DNA of 5,164 nt from Eubacteriales Family XIII. Incertae Sedis bacterium (lineage in GTDB: Bacteria > Bacillota > Clostridia > Peptostreptococcales > Anaerovoracaceae). A model generated the notes under the pieces. The model worked only from the letters and a program-made list of their open reading frames with translations. It ran no database searches and was not told where the DNA came from. Both the position numbers and the translations under genes were made by a program. Position 1 is the first letter of the stretch. Every line of letters begins with the position of its first letter. The stretch covers positions 1-5,164 of the forward strand of contig JAITEX010000137.1 of NCBI GenBank assembly GCA_031281765.1, read 5' to 3'. Positions 1-4,545 of the stretch are shown here, one piece after another.

Positions 1-252
1 GCGGGTGACACCGTCGACATCACGGAAGAAGGGCTTGTCATAAACGGGGCCCTGCAGCCGGAGCGGACCATATACGAGGAGACGAGGCGGTACGCGGACG
101 GGGCGCCGCTGCCCGTGACGCTCGGGGACGACACGGTGTTTGTACTTGGAGACGCGCGCGAGAACGCGACGGACAGCCGCGTATACGGGGCGATTGACAC
201 GGACGATACCCTCGGGACCGCGATTGCTATCATCAGGCGGCGAAATATGTGA
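1..252 (+). CDS. Type I signal peptidase, C-terminal part (5' end outside window)
   Basis: The first 83 codons in frame 1 end at TGA and read as the end of a type I signal peptidase, the membrane serine protease that removes signal peptides from exported proteins. The peptide opens with GDTVDI, the part of box D that follows the catalytic Lys, so the catalytic Ser and Lys both lie before the window and cannot be checked. It continues with VINGALQPE, a short extracellular loop, PVTLGDDTVFVLGD and box E, GDARENATDSR (residues 50-60), then VYGAID and a terminal IRRRNM. The usual box E is GDNRxNSxDSR; here the Asn and the first Ser are both Ala. No C-terminal membrane segment follows, as is common for the short Gram-positive type. 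It lies 118 bp before a pilin gene, the position of SipA/LepA in streptococcal pilus islands, so it may be a pilus-dedicated peptidase or assembly factor (inference). Confidence 0.92.
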   Translation, partial: AGDTVDITEEGLVINGALQPERTIYEETRRYADGAPLPVTLGDDTVFVLGDARENATDSRVYGAIDTDDTLGTAIAIIRRRNM

Positions 253-275
253 GGGCGAAGGACGGAAGTCTCTCC

Positions 276-290
276 ACGCATAGTATGCGT
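276..290. promoter_or_regulatory. Perfect 15-bp odd dyad (ACGCATA-G-TATGCGT) before the pilin gene
   Basis: Seven-base arms flank a single central G. In DNA this could be a small operator. In RNA it makes a 6-bp stem with a three-base loop followed by TTTAT, at best a weak terminator after the signal peptidase gene. A TATATA at 293-298 directly downstream could be a -10 element, but I find no convincing -35 at the right distance. Whether the pilin has its own promoter or reads through from the peptidase is therefore undecided. Confidence 0.35.
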
Positions 291-300
291 TTTATATAGA

Positions 301-314
301 TGCCGGAAACGGCA
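301..314 (+). other. Small stem-loop with GAAA tetraloop in the pilin leader
   Basis: TGCCG-GAAA-CGGCA forms a perfect 5-bp stem closed by a GNRA tetraloop, 44 bases before the pilin RBS. It could stabilise the 5' end of an abundant pilin mRNA. The structure is short and its function is a guess. Confidence 0.35.
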
Positions 315-370
315 GATGGCAAGAGGTTATTTCAGATAGCAACAGACAGAAAAAGAAAAGGAGAAATAAG

Positions 371-1684
371 ATGTTTAGGAACAGAAATAAGAAGCTTCGG
401 TTGATAGGGCTTATAGCGCTCGCGCTTGTCCTGAGCCTCGGCGGTTTCGCCGCTGTTTTCGCAGCGGGAGAACCCATAGTAGCTGATAATGAGAGTGATC
501 TAATCGATGCGACATTGACCAAGGTCCTGAAGACGCCGCTGAACACGACGCTCCCGGCAGGACTCACCACCTACACGTTTAAGTTCACGAAGGTAAGCGT
601 AGACAGCGGTTCTCTGGGGTTGGGCGATATGCCGGCTATCGCTGACAAACAGGTAAGTTTTACTTCATCTACTCTGGGCGTTACGGATGGAGATACCATC
701 ACCTACACAAGTGAGCTGACTCCCGGAATCTTCGGCGCCCTTAATTTCCCGGCAGCGGGCATCTATATCTATAAGATTACGGAAATGCAGACTCAAGAAG
801 ACCTGAACACCAACAAGGTGATATACGCCAATTCGGATGCCGAGTACAATGTATCGGTTTACGTGAAGAAGAAGAGCGATGGGAGCAATGATCTTTACAT
901 CTACGCCATAAGCGCGAGAATTGTTGTACAAGACTACGAAGATCAAGGGGAAGTCGGCGATAAGGTTGACCCAACCCCGGGGTGGAAGACAGCAGTCGAG
1001 GGCGACTACAGCCAGATGACTTTCACAAACACCTATATCAAGAAAAACGGCGGCGAAGACCCCACGGATCCGGATCCGGAAGAAAGCTCCATTATCGTCA
1101 GCAAGGCGATTTCCGGCAGTGAGGCCAGCACGACGAGATATTTCGCTTTCAAGGTCACCGTTACCCGTCCTTCGATTGCCGTTGCCCCGGACGTATTCAA
1201 GGGCTATGTCGTCAGTTCGGCAAATACCATAGTGACTAATTCCGATAACGGCGCAGTCGTGACCGATGCGGCAGGCAACTATATCGAGTTTGCCACCGGA
1301 GTGGAAACGGATGTCTACCTCCAGGCCGGCCAGAGGCTCGTGTTCGTAGATGCCCCGATAGGCTCGAGCTATGTGGCGTCGGAACCGGGGACGGAAGGCT
1401 ATGTGCCAAAGGTATCAATCGTGGTCAATGGCGCTACGCCCATCGCTATTCCCGATGTATCCGATACCGCGCTTCTCCCGGGAGCTTCGCTTACCACGGA
1501 CCTGCGGTATATCGGTGCGGCTGAAAACAGTGCGGCTTTCACGAATACCTATAGCGATGACCCGCCTACGGGTATCATTATGAACAATCTGCCCTACTTC
1601 TTGCTGATAGTGCTTGCGGCCGGCGCGCTCGCGACGTTCGCAATCATCAGGAACCGCAGAAAGAAAAGCGGCAGTTACCGGTAA
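371..1684 (+). CDS. FctA/Spy0128-like major (backbone) pilin with PPTG sorting signal
   Basis: Predicted backbone subunit of a sortase-assembled pilus, exported and then covalently polymerised at the cell surface. The 437-aa protein begins with a basic n-region and a hydrophobic core (residues 1-31; likely cleavage near VFAA). Domain 1 (about 46-223) has the features of the streptococcal pilin isopeptide domain: Lys51 or Lys54 in LTKVLK, Glu138 in YIYKITE and Asn220 in FTNTY. Domain 2 (about 240-394) has Lys245 in IIVSKAISG, Glu338 in SYVASE and Asn392 in a second FTNTY. An acidic Pro linker (226-238) joins them. The C-terminus is a sorting signal: PPTG at 398-401, a membrane segment (about 407-426) and the tail RNRRKKSGSYR. 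AAGGAG at 358-363, 7 nt before ATG, supports the start. The size and two-domain plan resemble Spy0128. No classical YPK pilin motif is visible, so the linking Lys is unknown. The identity of the reactive residues is inferred from motifs. Confidence 0.9.
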   Translation: MFRNRNKKLRLIGLIALALVLSLGGFAAVFAAGEPIVADNESDLIDATLTKVLKTPLNTTLPAGLTTYTFKFTKVSVDSGSLGLGDMPAIADKQVSFTSSTLGVTDGDTITYTSELTPGIFGALNFPAAGIYIYKITEMQTQEDLNTNKVIYANSDAEYNVSVYVKKKSDGSNDLYIYAISARIVVQDYEDQGEVGDKVDPTPGWKTAVEGDYSQMTFTNTYIKKNGGEDPTDPDPEESSIIVSKAISGSEASTTRYFAFKVTVTRPSIAVAPDVFKGYVVSSANTIVTNSDNGAVVTDAAGNYIEFATGVETDVYLQAGQRLVFVDAPIGSSYVASEPGTEGYVPKVSIVVNGATPIAIPDVSDTALLPGASLTTDLRYIGAAENSAAFTNTYSDDPPTGIIMNNLPYFLLIVLAAGALATFAIIRNRRKKSGSYR

Positions 1685-1723
1685 GGCGATGCAGGAAACA
1701 TTGAACGGAAGTGCGCCATACCT

Positions 1724-1759
1724 GCCGGCGCGGCCGCCGCGAGGCGGCCGCGCCCCGGC
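1724..1759 (+). other. Very stable GC-only stem-loop between pilin and sortase genes
   Basis: Arms at 1727-1738 and 1743-1754 pair perfectly over 12 bp, all G-C, around a GCGA (GNRA-type) tetraloop. After a two-base bulge, 1724-1726 pairs with 1757-1759. No T-run follows, so it is not a standard intrinsic terminator. Its base ends only a few bases before the sortase RBS. Plausible roles are protecting the 3' end of the pilin message, partial attenuation, or lowering sortase translation so that the catalyst is made at lower level than its substrate. The structure is read directly; the role is inference. Confidence 0.7.
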
Positions 1760-1762
1760 GGC

Positions 1763-1767
1763 GGAGG
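1763..1767 (+). promoter_or_regulatory. Sortase ribosome binding site with long spacing
   Basis: GGAGG lies 15 nt before the sortase ATG at 1783, longer than the usual 5-9 nt. A TGA in the sortase frame at 1780-1782 rules out a more upstream start. The spacing and the stem-loop just upstream together suggest weak or regulated translation. Confidence 0.6.
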
Positions 1768-1782
1768 AAGACAGCGTAATGA

Positions 1783-2727
1783 ATGAAGCATAGAGCGGCA
1801 AAACTTGCGGATAGGGCGCTGAGGGCGGCGGATACCACGGTAACCGCGGCGGCTGTTATAGCTTTGCTGCTTCTGATTCTTATCGGCGGTTACGCCATCT
1901 GGGATGCGGAGCAGGTCTACCGCGCGGCATCCGGAAAGCAGTATGAGCTTTATAAGCCGACTGACGAAAACAGCGGCAAGAGTTTCGCGGAGCTGCAGGC
2001 CATCAACCCGGAGGTGTTCGCCTGGCTCACGGTCTACGGCACGCATATCGACTATCCCGTCGCGCAGGGACCGGACAATATAAAGTACGTGAACACGAAC
2101 GCAGAGGGGAACTATTCCCTGACGGGGGCCATCTTCCTCGATGTGGGGAGCCGCAGGGACTTTTCGGATTTCAGTTCCATACTCTACGGCCACCACATGG
2201 AGAAGAACGCCATGTTCGGGGAGATAGGCTCGTTCGTGGACAGACGCTTCTTCGAGGAACGCAGGTACGGGAACCTGTACTTTGCGGGGAAGGAGCACGG
2301 CCTTGAGTTTTTCGCTTTCCTGCATGCCGACGCCTATGACCGGGAGGTGTTCAGGACCGGCATACGGGACGCGGGCAGCGCCGAAGCATACCTGGCTCTG
2401 ATAAGAAGCCGGGCGCTGCATACAAAGGACGTGCCGGTGACGGCGCAGGACCGGATAGTCCTCCTGTCCACCTGTACGGCGGATTTCACCAACGGGCGGG
2501 ACATTCTCGTCGGGAGGATAACGGACGAGGTATATGCAGATACGTTTAAAAAGAAAGAAACGGGCATATTGCGCGCGGTGGACACGGTCAAGGCGCTGTG
2601 GGAACGCCTGCCGCTCAGAGCGAAGCTCGTGGCGGCGATGCTGCTGCTTTTGCTGCTGACGCTTGCCTTCTATTATATAATGAGGCGCATTCGGAAAAGG
2701 GATGTGAACGAAAACGAGGGACGATAA
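1783..2727 (+). CDS. Class B sortase (probable pilin polymerase)
   Basis: Membrane-bound cysteine transpeptidase expected to cleave the sorting motif of the neighbouring pilin and join subunits. The 314-aa protein has an N-terminal membrane anchor (about 20-39), then the sortase B core: NPEVFAWLTVYGTHIDYPVAQ, the class B segment FSSILYGHHMEKNAMFGEI with catalytic His137, and LLSTCTADFTNGRDILVGR with nucleophile Cys231 and likely Arg239. All three catalytic residues are present. Unusually, a second strong membrane segment (about 282-299) and a basic tail (RRIRKR) follow; a C-terminal anchor is better known from class C pilin polymerases. The length exceeds a typical SrtB (about 240 aa) mostly because of this extension. 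Class B enzymes also polymerise FctA-type pilins in Streptococcus pyogenes, which fits the pilin upstream. The gene starts 98 bp after the pilin and ends 10 bp before the next gene, in one apparent operon. Substrate choice (PPTG) is inferred from proximity. Confidence 0.93.
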   Translation: MKHRAAKLADRALRAADTTVTAAAVIALLLLILIGGYAIWDAEQVYRAASGKQYELYKPTDENSGKSFAELQAINPEVFAWLTVYGTHIDYPVAQGPDNIKYVNTNAEGNYSLTGAIFLDVGSRRDFSDFSSILYGHHMEKNAMFGEIGSFVDRRFFEERRYGNLYFAGKEHGLEFFAFLHADAYDREVFRTGIRDAGSAEAYLALIRSRALHTKDVPVTAQDRIVLLSTCTADFTNGRDILVGRITDEVYADTFKKKETGILRAVDTVKALWERLPLRAKLVAAMLLLLLLTLAFYYIMRRIRKRDVNENEGR

Positions 2728-2733
2728 AGGGAG
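2726..2733 (+). promoter_or_regulatory. RBS overlapping the sortase stop codon
   Basis: AAAGGGAG overlaps the last two bases of the sortase TAA (2725-2727) and lies 4 nt before ATG 2738. This favours 2738 over the in-frame ATGs at 2747 and 2774, and suggests translational coupling of the sortase and the following gene. Confidence 0.65.
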
Positions 2734-2737
2734 ATAG

Positions 2738-4345
2738 ATGAGCGATATGAGAAATACTGCTCCATGGGAAAGAATGATGAAAAGCGAAAAACGGAGGCGC
2801 GGCTTCCGGCCCTTATGCGCCGGAATAATTGCGGCGCTGCTCATCGCTGTGGCGTTCCCGGCGTCCCTCACGCCGGTACACGCCGCGGGAGCGGGGCAGG
2901 CGGTCATTGCCGTCGCGCAGAGCTTCTCCGATCCCGATTCCTCCGCGCCAAGCGGCGTATTCAGCTACCGGCTGACGCGAAACTCGCCGGCATACCCCTT
3001 GCCGGCGGGCAGTAGCGCGGAAGCCTATTCCTTTACGCTCACCGGAACGGTCGAAACCGGCCTTCCCCCTCTCACGTTCACCGCTCCCGGCGCCTATATC
3101 TATGAACTGGCCCACACCACGGCCGCGCGGCCGGGATATACCTACGATACGGTAACCTACAGGATATATATATACGTGCGGAGCAATTTGGCCGTTTCTA
3201 TGATAGTGCGCGGGCCCGGCGGGTCCAAGGCCTCGGGAATCAACTTTTCCCACAGCTATACGCCGGCGCCGCCGCTTCCGAGCGAACCCGGCCTTATGTG
3301 GGACCCGCCCGTCGTCAAGACCGTAACGGGCCGGCCCGCGGTGGACAGCTCGTTTAGCTTCAGGCTTAGAGCGAGAATAGCGTCAAGCCCGATGCCCCCG
3401 GGTAGCGCGGGCGGCGTCAAGACCGTGAGCGTCAGGGGTTCCGGCCGGGCGAATTTCGGGACCTGGCGGTATACGGAAGCGGGGACGTATTATTATACCG
3501 TTTCCGAGATCAATGATGGCGTGTGGGGTTATAGGTACGATACCACGGTCTATACGATAAAAGATGAGGTGAAAGCGTCGGACGGAACGCTCGTCGTGGC
3601 GCGCGTAGTAACAAACAGCGCGGGAAGAAGCGTCACGTCTTTCGCGTTCAGAAACGTCTACGGGACCTCAGGCGGCGGCAGCGACGGCACGAGCGGCGGC
3701 ACGAGTGGCGGCAACGGCGGGAGCGACGGCGGCGGCGCGGAGAGGGATGGCGAAACCGTGCCTGTGGTGCGAGCATATCCGAACCCGGGCATAGAAATCA
3801 CACCGGGTTGGGGCATTCTGGACCCGGGCTTCGGCGATCCCGGACCGGGCAATGGCGGAACCAACGGTCAGCCCGGCGGCACAAACCGTATCGATGAAGG
3901 AGATGTGCCGCTTGCGGGCGGAGGAACGTGGTCATTGTTCGATTTGCTGTGCGCTCTTTTGGCGGCGATCGTGTTTATCGCCGGGCTCCTCTGGCTGCTC
4001 GTAAGGCGTAGCGAAGATGAGGAAGATGAGGAATACCGCTCCGCGGAAAGGCACGGCGTCCCCGGCTATTCTTATACGGCGTTTGATAAAAACGATGAGA
4101 GCGAAAGAGAGGAAGATGTGATGCGGCGCCGTACCCGCCCGCTGCTCCTCCTTATCTCCCTTCTCGCGGCGGTAGCGAATAGCATACTGTTCATATACAC
4201 GCAGGCGCTGTGGCTGAGGATGATATTCTTCGACCGGTGGAGCTTCCTGTTCGCGACGATCCTCATCATCGGCGTAGTGTTTATGCGTCTCACGTTCCGA
4301 CGCGAACGGATGGAACGCGAGGCCGATTCCGCTGCTCGCGGGTAA
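2738..4345 (+). CDS. Secreted pilin-like accessory protein with three-helix membrane C-terminus
   Basis: A 535-aa surface protein, probably a base or accessory subunit of the pilus system. A long basic n-region precedes a signal peptide core (about 25-45, cleavage near VHAA). Domain 2 (about 190-309) is a recognisable Spy0128/FctA-type isopeptide domain: Lys194 in PPVVKTVTG, Glu257 in YYYTVSE and Asn306 in FAFRNVY. Domain 1 (about 55-175) has the same layout, but aligned positions hold Gln61, His126 and His172, so no isopeptide bond is expected there. A Gly/Ser stalk (309-333) and a Pro/Gly stretch (345-383) follow. DEGDVPLAGG leads into membrane helix 1 (about 399-422), an acidic cytoplasmic segment (425-462) and helices 2 and 3 (about 468-489 and 501-517). 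This arrangement resembles a multi-helix end known in Bacillota surface proteins rather than an LPXTG signal. By position it matches fctB, but sequence identity to FctB is not evident. Confidence 0.8.
   Translation: MSDMRNTAPWERMMKSEKRRRGFRPLCAGIIAALLIAVAFPASLTPVHAAGAGQAVIAVAQSFSDPDSSAPSGVFSYRLTRNSPAYPLPAGSSAEAYSFTLTGTVETGLPPLTFTAPGAYIYELAHTTAARPGYTYDTVTYRIYIYVRSNLAVSMIVRGPGGSKASGINFSHSYTPAPPLPSEPGLMWDPPVVKTVTGRPAVDSSFSFRLRARIASSPMPPGSAGGVKTVSVRGSGRANFGTWRYTEAGTYYYTVSEINDGVWGYRYDTTVYTIKDEVKASDGTLVVARVVTNSAGRSVTSFAFRNVYGTSGGGSDGTSGGTSGGNGGSDGGGAERDGETVPVVRAYPNPGIEITPGWGILDPGFGDPGPGNGGTNGQPGGTNRIDEGDVPLAGGGTWSLFDLLCALLAAIVFIAGLLWLLVRRSEDEEDEEYRSAERHGVPGYSYTAFDKNDESEREEDVMRRRTRPLLLLISLLAAVANSILFIYTQALWLRMIFFDRWSFLFATILIIGVVFMRLTFRRERMEREADSAARG
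3662..3736 (+). repeat. Gly/Ser-rich low-complexity stalk, with 12-bp tandem repeat
   Basis: The stretch encodes residues 309-333 of the accessory protein, almost entirely Gly, Ser, Thr and Asp. It includes two adjacent 12-bp units differing by one base (3686-3697 and 3698-3709), each coding GTSG. It is probably a flexible spacer between the folded domains and the membrane module, and could change length by slippage between strains. Confidence 0.75.
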
Positions 4346-4371
4346 CCGGCAACTACCGTATATAAAAGGTG

Positions 4372-4383
4372 TTCCGCCCGGAA
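4372..4383. promoter_or_regulatory. Dyad TTCCG-CC-CGGAA upstream of the beta-helix gene promoter
   Basis: A perfect inverted repeat with a two-base centre lies 15 bp upstream of the predicted -35. A related palindrome, TTCCGGAA (4405-4412), lies inside the promoter spacer. The centres are 31 bp apart, about three helical turns. The pair could be operator half-sites; no regulator gene is visible in the window. Confidence 0.3.
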
Positions 4384-4398
4384 GGTAACTATCCGGTT

Positions 4399-4426
4399 TG
4401 GACATTCCGGAAACGTGTGGTATACT
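4399..4426 (+). promoter_or_regulatory. Sigma-70/SigA-type promoter with extended -10
   Basis: The -35 is TGGACA (4399-4404, 5 of 6 to consensus), followed by a 16-bp spacer ending TGG and a -10 of TATACT (4421-4426, 5 of 6). The TGn before the -10 makes it an extended -10. Transcription would start around 4432-4435, giving a leader of about 110 nt before ATG 4546. It is the best promoter match I found in the window and indicates that the beta-helix gene begins its own transcript. Confidence 0.7.
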
Positions 4427-4434
4427 AAGACACG

Positions 4435-4460
4435 ATGTGGTTAGCATAAGCTAACCACAT
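4435..4460 (+). promoter_or_regulatory. Perfect 11-bp inverted repeat at the predicted transcription start
   Basis: ATGTGGTTAGC (4435-4445) and its exact complement (4450-4460) flank the four bases ATAA. It starts 8 bp after the -10, so it either covers +1 as a repressor operator or forms the first hairpin of the mRNA. The sequence after it (GCGGTTTGCG) has no T-run, which argues against a terminator for the preceding operon. Confidence 0.65.
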
Positions 4461-4461
4461 G

Positions 4462-4530
4462 CGGTTTGCGGCTCTCGCCCGCGACCGGACAAGGTGTATT
4501 TATAGTGGATGTGTGTTGCCGTTTGGCGAC
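4462..4530 (+). other. Structured 5' leader: two further small hairpins
   Basis: First, CGGT/ACCG (4462-4465 with 4484-4487) encloses GCGG/CCGC (4468-4471 with 4479-4482). Second, GTTGCC-GTTT-GGCGAC (4515-4530) forms a 6-bp stem with one G-U pair. An alternative pairing, 4519-4524 with 4532-4537, would exclude the second hairpin and cover the first two bases of the GGAGG RBS. I recognise no known riboswitch family. Each hairpin alone is weak evidence. Confidence 0.35.
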
Positions 4531-4545
4531 AAGACGGAGGTAATA

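Noticed and set aside
1066..1085. Repeated GGATCC units in the pilin
   Set aside because: They simply encode the DPDP linker and are too short to be a functional DNA repeat.
1779..1793. ATG at 1779 with better RBS spacing (11 nt) than the sortase ATG
   Set aside because: It encodes only four residues before TAG and overlaps the sortase start. Too short to call a leader peptide without evidence, though it might compete for ribosomes.
2774..2776. Alternative start (Met13) for the accessory protein, giving a more typical signal peptide
   Set aside because: It has only a weak GGGAAAG two bases before it, while ATG 2738 has AAAGGGAG at 4 nt. Kept as a possibility but not chosen.
1675..2907. 410-codon open frame on the - strand
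   Set aside because: It lies opposite the sortase gene, which has complete catalytic motifs and anchors. The reverse protein is low-complexity and Arg/His-rich with no recognisable domain; it is a shadow of GC-biased coding.
4435..4460. Perfect hairpin considered as a terminator of the pilus operon
   Set aside because: There is no T-run on either side, and it lies downstream of a good promoter at the predicted +1. No other convincing intrinsic terminator was found after 4345.
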